DNA of 8,427 nt from Ignavibacteriota bacterium (GTDB lineage: Bacteria; Bacteroidota; Ignavibacteria; Tepidaquicellales; Tepidaquicellaceae), in assembly GCA_003158365.1 (NCBI GenBank), contig PMIW01000236.1, positions 545-8,971 on the forward strand, in the 5' to 3' direction. Below are positions 1 through 7,406 of the stretch, one piece after another. Below the pieces are notes generated by a model. That model did not search any database. It was not told the DNA's origin and saw only the letters and a program-made list of their open reading frames with translations. Positions within the stretch are counted from its first letter, which is position 1; each line of letters opens with the position of its first letter. Position numbers and translations under genes: made by a program.

Positions 1-597
1 ATGTTCGGAAGAATCTCTCCGGTAACTGCACGTGATGTTTATAAAGAGTTAAAAGGGAAAATAAGTTACATTCTCGACGGCGGCAAGTGTGAGGTGGGCA
101 TTGAATCTACCGTAATCAGTTTTTTAAACGGTAAAATGAAAATTCTCCGTCCGGGGTTTATTATACAAAAAGATATCGAAAAAGTTATAGGGCATAAATT
201 AAAATCCGGCGGTAAAAATAAAAGCGGGAAGAAGTCCGCCACGGCGGATGCAAAGAACGTAAAAAAGGAAAATAGAAGATATTTATCACCCGGATTATTA
301 AAGAGTCATTATGCACCGCTTACACCTCTTTATGTTGTAAAGGACCTAGCATCACTGACAAAAATCAGCAAGCAGAATTTTCACCACATAGATTTATCAA
401 ATTACAAGAATTTAAAATCGATTGCTTCCAATTTGTTCAAGGAATTCAGGAAAGCAGATGAAAAAAAATATGATTTCATCACGATTCAGAAAGTCGAGAA
501 CACGGGACTTGGAATTGCCATCAACGACAGGATTGAAAAAGCAAGCTCGGGTAAGATTGAATTAACAAAAGATAAATCAAATTTCTATTTAATTTAA
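1..597 (+). CDS. sua5: Threonylcarbamoyl-AMP synthase, Sua5/TsaC type (5' end outside window)
   Basis: This enzyme makes L-threonylcarbamoyladenylate from threonine, bicarbonate and ATP, the first step of t6A modification at position 37 of ANN-decoding tRNAs in the cytoplasm. What is visible is the end of the YrdC-like catalytic domain: FGRISPVTA (residues 2-10, normally preceded by APSAN), LDGG..CEVGIESTV (25-38) and ILRPG (48-52). A lysine-rich linker follows (about 67-92), then the Sua5 domain with its hallmark SPGLLKSHYAP (96-106) and the C-terminal GLGIAINDRIEKAS stretch (169-182). The extra C-terminal domain makes it the long Sua5 form rather than short TsaC. The ATG at base 1 is an internal methionine, not the start: roughly 120-150 N-terminal residues should lie upstream of the window. 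The C-terminus is intact. The stop overlaps the next start by one base (TAATG), which suggests translational coupling. Confidence 0.95.
   Translation: MFGRISPVTARDVYKELKGKISYILDGGKCEVGIESTVISFLNGKMKILRPGFIIQKDIEKVIGHKLKSGGKNKSGKKSATADAKNVKKENRRYLSPGLLKSHYAPLTPLYVVKDLASLTKISKQNFHHIDLSNYKNLKSIASNLFKEFRKADEKKYDFITIQKVENTGLGIAINDRIEKASSGKIELTKDKSNFYLI
571..589 (+). repeat. 19-bp exact direct repeat, copy 1, at the 3' end of sua5
   Basis: GATAAATCAAATTTCTATT occurs here and again, base for base, at 3618-3636. Both copies are in the same reading frame and encode the C-terminal DKSNFY of two unrelated proteins, just before the next gene's start. A degenerate form (GACAAATTAAATTT, 1806-1819) sits in the same frame at the end of the propeller gene, giving DKLNL. 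Confidence 0.75.
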
Positions 598-1832
598 TGC
601 CTGAAAAAATCATCATATCGTTCGATGATGAAAAGCCCAAAAAGGCTGATGAAAAAATCATAGTCGAAATAAAACCCGAAAAAAAACTGAATCCTTCGGA
701 TGAAATCAAGAATTCGGTTATCAGTTCGTATTACAGGGGTAATCCGCAGTTGACCGGCTGTGAAAGCAGTAATCTCAAGTATCCTGAAGGACTGGAAAAC
801 GGGTTCAGAAAGATTTTTTCTTTAAGATTAAATGATATTTTTTTGAATTCAATTTTATTAAATAATAAATACGCTATTTCCTCATCATCTTCGGGTAATA
901 CATATTTTATTGACAGGTTTAGCGGGAATCTCAGATCGAAACACTCGTTTGCAAATGAATCTTTTGAAAAAACAGGAATAGTAACCGATAATAAAATTTT
1001 TTTAAATTCGATTAAGTCCATTTACGGTTTTGATGTCAGCGCTGAAAATATAAAAGAAAAAAAGTTATATGAATCAGCGGAGGGTTTTTATATTTGGTCA
1101 AACTTAAATAAGATTAATGAAAATGCCGTTTTTCTGGAATATTCGCCACTGGAGAAAAAAGCACTGGTTAAAAACTTCGGCATAATTCCTGAAATCTCTG
1201 ATATACCCGATGTTAAATCAGGTGTTGATATTTCAGTGTCAAAACATTTATTTGATTCGGTAATTATTTATAAAGATTTTATTTTTATATTTTATGACGA
1301 CAAAATCATGAAATACAGTATCGGTAATTCTGCTTTTAAAGAATATAGCCTGAATTTCTCCATTAATGCCGATACAAATTTTTTATTGCTTGACGGAAAA
1401 ATATACTTTAACAATAGAAATAATGAAATATTTTATTTTGATATTGCAAACGAAGATGTTAAATTTACGGGTATTAAATGCATGTATATAAATTCGCTTG
1501 CAGGCTTTAACGATAATATCTTTATTGGTGTTTTAAACGGGTGGTATTTATTTAAAACAAGCGGCGTTCAAGTATTTTCTTATGAAGACATAAAAGAAAA
1601 TAAAATAGAGACAGTTAATAAAAATATTCTTGCTGTCTCAAACGAAAATAAAATTGTTTTCCATAATCTTAATAAATTCCACGAAGCGGAGGGGTTCACT
1701 GTTACATCAGGTACAATGGATTCGGACAAAATAGTTTCGGCAAGAATCGGCGATGATGCGGTTTTTGTGCTTACTAAAAACGGAATAATGGAAGCTTTTA
1801 ATAATGACAAATTAAATTTATTGTTAGATTAA
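597..1832 (+). CDS. Putative cytoplasmic beta-propeller (PQQ/WD40-like repeat) protein, function unknown
   Basis: I do not recognise a named family. The 411-residue product has no signal peptide or membrane segment, so it is probably cytoplasmic. Residues 1-40 are charged and lysine/glutamate-rich and probably flexible. A segment around 45-75 (YYRGNPQLTG, then NLKYPEGLENG) leads into the repeat region. From about residue 80 to the end, short beta-rich units recur in which a hydrophobic strand is followed by a polar turn and an aromatic strand: NKYAISSSSSGNTYFIDRFS, DNKIFLNSIKSIYGFDVS, DGKIYFNNRNNEIFYFDIAN, NDNIFIGVLNGWYLF, NKNILAVSNENKIVFHNL and DDAVFVLTKNGIMEAF. I count about seven or eight units, which fits one closed beta-propeller resembling PQQ-type blades, although the tryptophan docking motif is mostly missing. 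Such folds are usually protein-binding scaffolds. The ATG is chosen because it overlaps the sua5 stop (TAATG) and gives the full open frame; no clear Shine-Dalgarno is seen. Coding is secure, fold probable, role unknown. Confidence 0.9.
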   Translation: MPEKIIISFDDEKPKKADEKIIVEIKPEKKLNPSDEIKNSVISSYYRGNPQLTGCESSNLKYPEGLENGFRKIFSLRLNDIFLNSILLNNKYAISSSSSGNTYFIDRFSGNLRSKHSFANESFEKTGIVTDNKIFLNSIKSIYGFDVSAENIKEKKLYESAEGFYIWSNLNKINENAVFLEYSPLEKKALVKNFGIIPEISDIPDVKSGVDISVSKHLFDSVIIYKDFIFIFYDDKIMKYSIGNSAFKEYSLNFSINADTNFLLLDGKIYFNNRNNEIFYFDIANEDVKFTGIKCMYINSLAGFNDNIFIGVLNGWYLFKTSGVQVFSYEDIKENKIETVNKNILAVSNENKIVFHNLNKFHEAEGFTVTSGTMDSDKIVSARIGDDAVFVLTKNGIMEAFNNDKLNLLLD

Positions 1833-1851
1833 AAATTATGTCACGACACTT

Positions 1852-1880
1852 TTGTCTAATAATATTAAAATTACTATTAT
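1852..1880 (+). promoter_or_regulatory. Possible sigma70-like promoter before the vWA gene
   Basis: TTGTCT (1852-1857) and TATTAT (1875-1880) are separated by exactly 17 bases, matching 4/6 and 5/6 of the classical -35 and -10 hexamers. Transcription would start near 1887, leaving a leader of about 120 bases that contains the nested inverted repeat. The region is very AT-rich, so chance matches are likely, and FCB-group promoters often differ from the classical form. The main support is position: a 177-bp gap between two same-strand genes. Confidence 0.3.
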
Positions 1881-1927
1881 TATATTATATTGAGATTAAT
1901 TTAATAAAATCCAATCAATATAAGTGG

Positions 1928-1981
1928 ATTCCGTATAAAATTCCCGACTAGTCGGGATGCAAAGAGCGCACATTACGGAAT
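1928..1981. repeat. Nested inverted repeat, likely dispersed palindromic intergenic element
   Basis: An outer inverted repeat, ATTCCGTA at 1928-1935 and TACGGAAT at 1974-1981, is perfect over 8 bp. It encloses a perfect 16-bp palindrome, TCCCGACTAGTCGGGA, at 1942-1957. The element is much richer in G+C than the flanking intergenic DNA. Its right end continues as CGGAATGAC, a form that resembles the ends of small palindromic intergenic repeats in FCB genomes. It is not a good rho-independent terminator, because no T-run follows either arm. It could be a REP- or MITE-like repeat, a regulator-binding palindrome, or a structured leader of the vWA transcript. Only one copy is in this window, so its repetitive nature is inference. 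Confidence 0.6.
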
Positions 1982-2009
1982 GACAAAAATGTTGTGCAAA
2001 AATAAAATT

Positions 2010-3638
2010 ATGAAAAAATTATTTATTTATATAATTTTACTGATATCCGGATTATCCTTCGCACAGGGTAATCATTATGTCTTTTTGTTCGATAATTCCG
2101 GCAGCATGTCGGGTTTTTACCGCGAACAGAACAGCAGTTTCAGGGTTTTTTGCAAAGCGCTGATTAAAAATTCGGTTACACAAAATGATGATGTTAATGT
2201 AATGCTGTTTACGAAATCCGATCTCAAAAGGGGTTTGACATCACCGAAAGAAATATTTTCGGGTAACGGCAAGAACCTTATTCCCGAGCAGGTGATGAAT
2301 GATTTTAAAATGATGAGAGCAAATGACGGAGGATTCGGAACGACGGATATAATTGAAGCTCTGGATAAAGGAATCGAAACAATAAAAGAAAAAACGGGTA
2401 TAATATGGCTCGTTACCGATAACATAAATGATAACAGCGGAAGCGGGGATTCTTCTTATTTTAACACGCTCGAATTTTACAAGAGATTAAGAAATGATGA
2501 TAATATAAAAAAGATTTTGCTCTTTCCTATTCCGGAAAAAATCACTGAAGCAGGATTTACAAATAACGGTTATGTAGTTTACGGCATTGTTTATTCAAAA
2601 ATAAATATAAGCCAGGCAGAACTCGAAAAATTTGATGCACTTCTAAGGGGCGTCGGAATCAAGCAAAAAGCAATTACACTGAAACCGCTGGATGTAGGAA
2701 CTGTAGTGCTTAATCCGAAAATCACGCAAAGCAAGATTGCACCCGGAAAATTATACTACGATGGAAAAGTTTTAAGAGGCTTTGATTTCGAAGAAGGTGA
2801 AAAAGTAAAGGAGACATTCAATGATTTGACTCTTAAATCAAATCTGTATCCATATATTATCAGAAGCGCAAAGCTTGATGTAAGGCTCGAAAACTTCAAA
2901 TCATCGGATTACTCGGTTAAATCGCTCGGTACGCAGTCTATTTCACCGTCGACAGTAAGCAATGTCTCTCCCGAAGGTGAAGTGACAGGATTTTCGGTTT
3001 TATTTAATATGCCTGAAATCACACCGACATTTTCGTTTAACACGATATTCAAAGAGGATTTTTCTGTAGGCGGGAATCTTGTTCTCGAAGTTTCTCAGGT
3101 TGATATTTTACTGGATGAAGGCTATATAAATAACCTTCGTGAACTCTTTGCTCTGGAATCTGTACCCGAAATCTTCAAGCCGGTATTGAAAGATAAAAAA
3201 ATTGTGACGCAGATTCCTCTGGAAATCAGGATGAAATACGGTCCGTGGAGATTATTTGTACTGATAGGTATTATAGTGATTATCGGTGCTATTATTTCTA
3301 TTTTTGTTTATCTTTTACTAAAGAAAAAATCTGTTGCAGTTATTCTGGATAACAGAGAAGAAACAAGTATTAGTTTAAGCTTTCTTTCGTCTTATTCGGT
3401 TTCAAAAGATTATTCATTTGAACTCGGAAAAATTAAAAAATCATTATTTGGTGAGATAAAATTTACCTATTCAAAATTTACATTGACTCCCGGGATTGCT
3501 GTAAGGTTATCGGAAGGTGTTCCGGTAACTATTGATTATGAAGATGAAAATATGAAAAAGAACAATGTTACTCTTATGATTAAAAGCACTGTAGAGAAAA
3601 AGGAATTCAGGGAAGCCGATAAATCAAATTTCTATTGA
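2010..3638 (+). CDS. Inner-membrane-anchored von Willebrand factor A domain protein
   Basis: The 542-residue product opens with a signal peptide (MKKLFIYIILLISGLSFAQG, cleavage likely near 18-20). A vWA domain follows at about 22-200. It starts with VFLFDNSGSMSG and carries a complete metal-ion-dependent adhesion site: D28, S30 and S32 (DxSxS), T111/T112 in FGTTD, and D137 in IIWLVTDN. Residues of about 230-410 look like beta-rich periplasmic domains. One strong membrane segment (413-437) is followed by KKK, placing the last 100 or so residues (441-542, beta-rich, unrecognised) in the cytoplasm and the vWA domain in the periplasm. vWA domains with this site typically bind protein partners through a divalent metal. 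An ATG 30 bases upstream (1980) is in frame but lies in the right arm of the inverted repeat and would add a polar tail before the signal peptide, so 2010 is preferred. The barrel gene follows after three bases, so the two are surely co-transcribed. Confidence 0.93.
   Translation: MKKLFIYIILLISGLSFAQGNHYVFLFDNSGSMSGFYREQNSSFRVFCKALIKNSVTQNDDVNVMLFTKSDLKRGLTSPKEIFSGNGKNLIPEQVMNDFKMMRANDGGFGTTDIIEALDKGIETIKEKTGIIWLVTDNINDNSGSGDSSYFNTLEFYKRLRNDDNIKKILLFPIPEKITEAGFTNNGYVVYGIVYSKINISQAELEKFDALLRGVGIKQKAITLKPLDVGTVVLNPKITQSKIAPGKLYYDGKVLRGFDFEEGEKVKETFNDLTLKSNLYPYIIRSAKLDVRLENFKSSDYSVKSLGTQSISPSTVSNVSPEGEVTGFSVLFNMPEITPTFSFNTIFKEDFSVGGNLVLEVSQVDILLDEGYINNLRELFALESVPEIFKPVLKDKKIVTQIPLEIRMKYGPWRLFVLIGIIVIIGAIISIFVYLLLKKKSVAVILDNREETSISLSFLSSYSVSKDYSFELGKIKKSLFGEIKFTYSKFTLTPGIAVRLSEGVPVTIDYEDENMKKNNVTLMIKSTVEKKEFREADKSNFY
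3618..3636 (+). repeat. 19-bp exact direct repeat, copy 2, at the 3' end of the vWA gene
   Basis: This is identical to 571-589. It encodes the C-terminal DKSNFY of the vWA protein, and its last base is the T of the TGA stop codon. The TTG start of the barrel gene lies six bases after the end of the repeat, so the element falls where a ribosome binding site would be expected. Whether it helps re-initiation or is coincidence cannot be told from one window. Confidence 0.75.
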
Positions 3639-3641
3639 TTT

Positions 3642-6600
3642 TTGAAATCGAAACTGAAGACATATTCTTTATTCTTTCGTTTATTGCTGCCAATATCGTT
3701 TTTTCTCCTTTCACAGGGTGATTTATATTCTCAGGGAAATCCCAATTATAAATCCTTTGTGTTAAAATTCACATTTCAGGATTCAGTATTAAAAACCAAC
3801 GACAAATTTATTATTCAGTACACGGATACGCTGAGAATTGACAAACTGGTGTTGAGCCCTGTGACTGATTACAAATTAAATTACAGGAACGGTGTAATTA
3901 CTTTTAACAGGGACTTATTTAAAAGATATTCACTGGATACCACAAGAATTTATGACATAAACATACAATACGATTTGTTTCCGTTCAGTTTCAAGGATGA
4001 ATATTCGAATTTCAGTTTCATAATCGAGCGCGATACATTAACGGGTGACACTGTCCAGATTGCTGTTCAGAAAAAAGACGTGCTTGAGAATTTATTCGAA
4101 GGTTCGAGCTTGGAAAAATCAGGCAGCATATTCCGAGGAGTTACAATAGGCTCAAACCGTGACCTGACGCTGAATTCAGGCTTCCGCCTGCAATTAAACG
4201 GCAAACTGACAAAAGACATTGAATTAACTGCGGCGCTCACGGATGAAAACACGCCAATTCAGCCTGAAGGAAATACACTGAAACTTCAGGAACTCGATAA
4301 AGTATTTGTCGAAGTAAAAACAAGTAATTTATCTGCAACAATAGGAGATATTGACCTGACTTTCCCCCAATCTGAATTTTTGAATTTCAGCAGGAAGATA
4401 CAGGGAGCCAAAGGTTATGGTGAATTTGATTTCGGAAGCATATTGCTGACAGGTGCCGTATCAAAGGGAAAGTATAATACAAATTCATTTACAGGGAGTG
4501 ACGGGGTGCAGGGTCCTTACCGTTTGACAGGTGCAAATAACGAAATTAATATTCTGGTTTTATCGGGCTCAGAAAAAGTATATATTGACGGAGTGCAGAT
4601 GACTCGCGGTGAACAGGCAGATTACATAATAGATTACGGGCTCGGGCAGATTACTTTTACAAATAAAAGATTAATTTCAAATGCTACAAGAATTGTAATC
4701 GATTTCGAATATTCCGAAAGGAAGTACAGCCGTACATTTGCAGCATTTAACAATAAGCTTGATTTGCTCAAGAAAAAACTTTCGCTAGGATTTTCCTATA
4801 TTAATGAAACAGATAACCAAAACAGTACAATAGATTTCACGCTTTCCGATTCTGATAAGGTAATTTTAAAAAATGCAGGCAATGACCCTTCGAAAGCGGT
4901 GAAATCTGGTATCGTGATTGCCGGAAGGGACACTCTCTCGCACAGAGGTATTGGTTCTTACATAAAAGTAGATTCACTTATAGGTTCGGGAAGTTATACC
5001 TTTTACAGGTTTGCTCCCGGCGATTCGAACGCTGTTTATAATATTACATTCTCATTTGTCGGCTCCGGTAAAGGTGACTATATCAGCCGGAGCACATACC
5101 AGTATGATTTTATAGGTATAAATCAGGGAAGTTATGCACCGCTGATATTTCTGCCTACACCTACTTCTTACCAGTTAGCAGATATAACAATGGATTATTC
5201 ACCTGCCAAGGACAACAGTTTCATTTTGAAACTTGAATCCGCATATTCAAATTTGAATAAGAATAAATTTGCCGATGTGAATTCAAATAACGGCGGTGTT
5301 GCTTTGTTCGGCTCGGTAGGTTTTAATAAAAACAATATTAAACTTCTCGGAATGAATTTTAAGAATTTGGAAGTTGATTATAAGCAAAGAGTAATAAATA
5401 AATTGTTTAATTCCCTCGACAGGATAAATTCCGTGGAGTTCAACAGGAATTTCGATGTACAGGATACTACAGTAAGCACAGAAGACTTCAAGGAAGCAAA
5501 CTTAAATATGGGTTTGGGGAATTATCTTAAGTTAGGGGGAAATTACGGACAGTTGAAGCGGGGCGATTATTTTGATTCAAAAAGAACAATTGCAACATTC
5601 GAGTTTAACAATCCTGCATTGCCACTGGATACTGTTTCACTGCCGAAAATTAAATATTCGTTTGAAAATATAAGCAGTTCAAATGCCAATTATAATATTT
5701 CCGGAAGCTGGATGAAGCATAATGCATTTCTGGGATACAGGCAATTTTTCGGTGAGAAGAATTTAAGCAAGCCGTATCTGGAATTTGTATTTTCCTTAAA
5801 TGCTGAAAACAGAAAAAACAGGGTACAGGGTTTACTTGGTGACAGTCTTAGTGCGGAAAGTTTTGCCTTCGATGAATACATACCAAAACTGGCATTTAAT
5901 AATTTCCTGAATATGAATTTTTTTGCAGAGTTTGATTACAGAAAAGATGATAACGTTTTTCAGGGATTCTTTTATAATCTATCAAAACTATATACACAAA
6001 AATACGGATTCAATTACAACGGAACAACCTGGTTATCGTCTTCATTCAGTTTGTCTGTTCAAAAAAGGGCATATTCGGAAATTGCACAGGAGAGCGGGAA
6101 TTCGGACACAAAAACAGTATTGGTCGATTCGAGAGTAAGAATTTCACCTTTAAACAGTGCTGTTCAGACGGATTTGCTTTACAATATTTCCAGCGAACGA
6201 ACGGCAAAGATTCAAAAATTATTTGTACTCGTACCGGTCGGACAGGGAAATTATATTTATCTTGGAGACCTTAATCAAAACGGAATTCAGGATGAAAATG
6301 AATTTCAGCTTGTAAATTTCGACGGTAATTATATTAAATTAAATGTTCCCACTGACCAGTTTTTCCCGACTGTTGATTTAAAGGCTTCCGCAAGAGTTTA
6401 CATAAAACCATCCAGGTTTTATGTTTTCTCAGGGAATAATATTTTTTCGACTCTTGCAAATAATATATCCACGGAAACGATTTTAAGAGTTGATGAAAAA
6501 AGCCGTGACCCAAATACCGATAATTTATATTTCATCAGGCTGAATACTTTTTTAAATGATTCAAATACAATTTCAGGTTTGCAATGGATTCAGCAGGATT

Positions 6601-7220
6601 TGAATTTATTCGAAAACAACGCAAGTTATTCGATACTTTTAAGATTTATTCAGCAGCGCGGGCTAAACCAGTACAGCAGCGGAAATGAGAGGTTATACAA
6701 TGTACAAAGGCTTGTACGCGTGAAACTGGGTCTGACTTATGACATGACAACGCAATTGGAATTTGTCAACAAAACAGACAGAAACATTGCACCCGTAAAT
6801 TCACTGCGGAACAGGAATATTTATTCTAACGGTGTAAATTCAGATTTAACATACAGGCCGATTCAGCAAATCGAAAGCGGGCTTCAGCTTAATGTTTCAC
6901 GTGCAGAAGATTTTTATCCTTTAATAAGCAACAGGGCAGATATTAACCAGCAGATATTAAGATTTATATATTCATTTGCTTCATCCGGAAGACTGCGGCT
7001 TGAGGTTGAAAGGGATGAAATTATTATGAATACAAGTTCACTTAATTTTCCGTATGAATTAACAAACGGTAAGTCATCAGGAAAAAGTTATTATTGGAGA
7101 GTTATGTTTGATTATAATATCACTAAAAATATTCAGGCAAATGTAAATTATGACGGACGGGTCGAAGGGGATAAACAGGTAATTCACACGGGAAGAGCTC
7201 AGGTTACAGCATTTTTCTAA
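3642..7220 (+). CDS. SprA-like large outer-membrane beta-barrel protein
   Basis: This 1192-residue protein resembles the SprA-related outer-membrane proteins of the FCB group; SprA itself is the translocon of type IX secretion and gliding. It starts with a signal peptide (residues 1-31; KSKLK, then a hydrophobic core, ending LYSQG). An N-terminal beta domain (about 36-145) is followed by the family signature GSIFRGVTIGSNRD (161-174), LQLNGKLTKDIELTAALTDE (183-202), TPIQPEGNT (204-212) and ELDKVFVEV (217-225). Next come KVYIDGVQMTRG (312-323) and IDYGLGQITFTNKRLI (330-345). The rest is a long series of amphipathic, aromatic-rich strands ending in ...RAQVTAFF, a typical barrel C-terminus with terminal phenylalanine. 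Residues 876-887 form a DxNxNGxxDxxE calcium-loop-like motif. It is about half the usual length of true SprA (more than 2000 residues), so I call it SprA-like only. The start is TTG at 3642: no in-frame ATG precedes the mature domain, and this TTG restores the signal peptide. No Shine-Dalgarno is evident, so coupling to the vWA stop is likely. Confidence 0.92.
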   Translation: MKSKLKTYSLFFRLLLPISFFLLSQGDLYSQGNPNYKSFVLKFTFQDSVLKTNDKFIIQYTDTLRIDKLVLSPVTDYKLNYRNGVITFNRDLFKRYSLDTTRIYDINIQYDLFPFSFKDEYSNFSFIIERDTLTGDTVQIAVQKKDVLENLFEGSSLEKSGSIFRGVTIGSNRDLTLNSGFRLQLNGKLTKDIELTAALTDENTPIQPEGNTLKLQELDKVFVEVKTSNLSATIGDIDLTFPQSEFLNFSRKIQGAKGYGEFDFGSILLTGAVSKGKYNTNSFTGSDGVQGPYRLTGANNEINILVLSGSEKVYIDGVQMTRGEQADYIIDYGLGQITFTNKRLISNATRIVIDFEYSERKYSRTFAAFNNKLDLLKKKLSLGFSYINETDNQNSTIDFTLSDSDKVILKNAGNDPSKAVKSGIVIAGRDTLSHRGIGSYIKVDSLIGSGSYTFYRFAPGDSNAVYNITFSFVGSGKGDYISRSTYQYDFIGINQGSYAPLIFLPTPTSYQLADITMDYSPAKDNSFILKLESAYSNLNKNKFADVNSNNGGVALFGSVGFNKNNIKLLGMNFKNLEVDYKQRVINKLFNSLDRINSVEFNRNFDVQDTTVSTEDFKEANLNMGLGNYLKLGGNYGQLKRGDYFDSKRTIATFEFNNPALPLDTVSLPKIKYSFENISSSNANYNISGSWMKHNAFLGYRQFFGEKNLSKPYLEFVFSLNAENRKNRVQGLLGDSLSAESFAFDEYIPKLAFNNFLNMNFFAEFDYRKDDNVFQGFFYNLSKLYTQKYGFNYNGTTWLSSSFSLSVQKRAYSEIAQESGNSDTKTVLVDSRVRISPLNSAVQTDLLYNISSERTAKIQKLFVLVPVGQGNYIYLGDLNQNGIQDENEFQLVNFDGNYIKLNVPTDQFFPTVDLKASARVYIKPSRFYVFSGNNIFSTLANNISTETILRVDEKSRDPNTDNLYFIRLNTFLNDSNTISGLQWIQQDLNLFENNASYSILLRFIQQRGLNQYSSGNERLYNVQRLVRVKLGLTYDMTTQLEFVNKTDRNIAPVNSLRNRNIYSNGVNSDLTYRPIQQIESGLQLNVSRAEDFYPLISNRADINQQILRFIYSFASSGRLRLEVERDEIIMNTSSLNFPYELTNGKSSGKSYYWRVMFDYNITKNIQANVNYDGRVEGDKQVIHTGRAQVTAFF
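6267..6302 (+). other. EF-hand/dockerin-like calcium loop inside the SprA-like barrel protein
   Basis: Residues 876-887 read DLNQNGIQDENE, with acidic or amide side chains at loop positions 1, 3, 5, 9 and 12 and glycine at 6, the standard spacing of a calcium-binding DxDxDG loop. It follows VPVGQGNYIYLG (864-875), a strand-turn segment. From its place between barrel strands it may be an extracellular or periplasmic loop stabilised by calcium. The motif is seen in the sequence; binding is inferred. Confidence 0.55.
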
Positions 7221-7358
7221 TAATTTGAACTAATTTTGTTTTATATAGTTTAAGTTACAGAGGTGGAAATATCTTTAAAAACATTGATTTAAAATATCTG
7301 AATAATAAAAATCCGGATAACCCAAAACATTAATTTTATTAACTTTTGAATTTTTTGT

Positions 7359-7364
7359 TATAAT
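7359..7364 (+). promoter_or_regulatory. Possible -10 element before the AT-hook gene
   Basis: A perfect TATAAT lies 42 bases before the proposed TTG start at 7407, which would give a leader of about 35 bases. The -35 position (7336-7341, TTATTA) matches only 3/6 of the classical hexamer. The 186-bp gap at 7221-7406 is more than 75% A+T, so the match may be chance. No convincing terminator for the barrel gene was found in this gap, so read-through from upstream is also possible. Confidence 0.25.
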
Positions 7365-7406
7365 TAAGTTAACTAAATTAAAGATTATTTAAAAATTGTT
7401 GAAAAT

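Noticed and set aside
1857..1882. Hairpin TAATAATA / TATTATTA with a 10-base loop after the propeller gene
   Set aside because: The stem has only A and T and no T-run follows; such inverted repeats are expected by chance in DNA this AT-rich, so I do not call a terminator.
1980..2009. Upstream in-frame ATG for the vWA gene at 1980
   Set aside because: It lies within the right arm of the nested inverted repeat and would add ten polar residues before a good signal peptide that starts at 2010.
521..5881. Several 60-100 residue open frames on the - strand
   Set aside because: All are antisense to well-supported genes. Their Ser/Phe/Leu-rich translations are what antisense of Lys/Glu/Asn-rich coding sequence gives.
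5923..6138. 71-residue + strand open frame inside the barrel gene
   Set aside because: It overlaps the barrel frame entirely, has no recognisable motif, and the barrel frame is well supported across this stretch.
7231..7238. TAATTTTG, matching the Bacteroidota -7 consensus TAnnTTTG
   Set aside because: There is no TTTG about 19 bases upstream, and the site lies 169 bases before the next start in very AT-rich DNA.
7259..7292. AGAGGTGG resembling a Shine-Dalgarno sequence in the last intergenic gap
   Set aside because: Only a nine-codon frame from the GTG within it can be read before a stop, and it is far from the TTG at 7407, so no gene is supported.
7311..7318. ATCCGGAT palindrome downstream of the barrel gene
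   Set aside because: It is only 8 bp with no loop or T-tract, too weak to call an operator or terminator.
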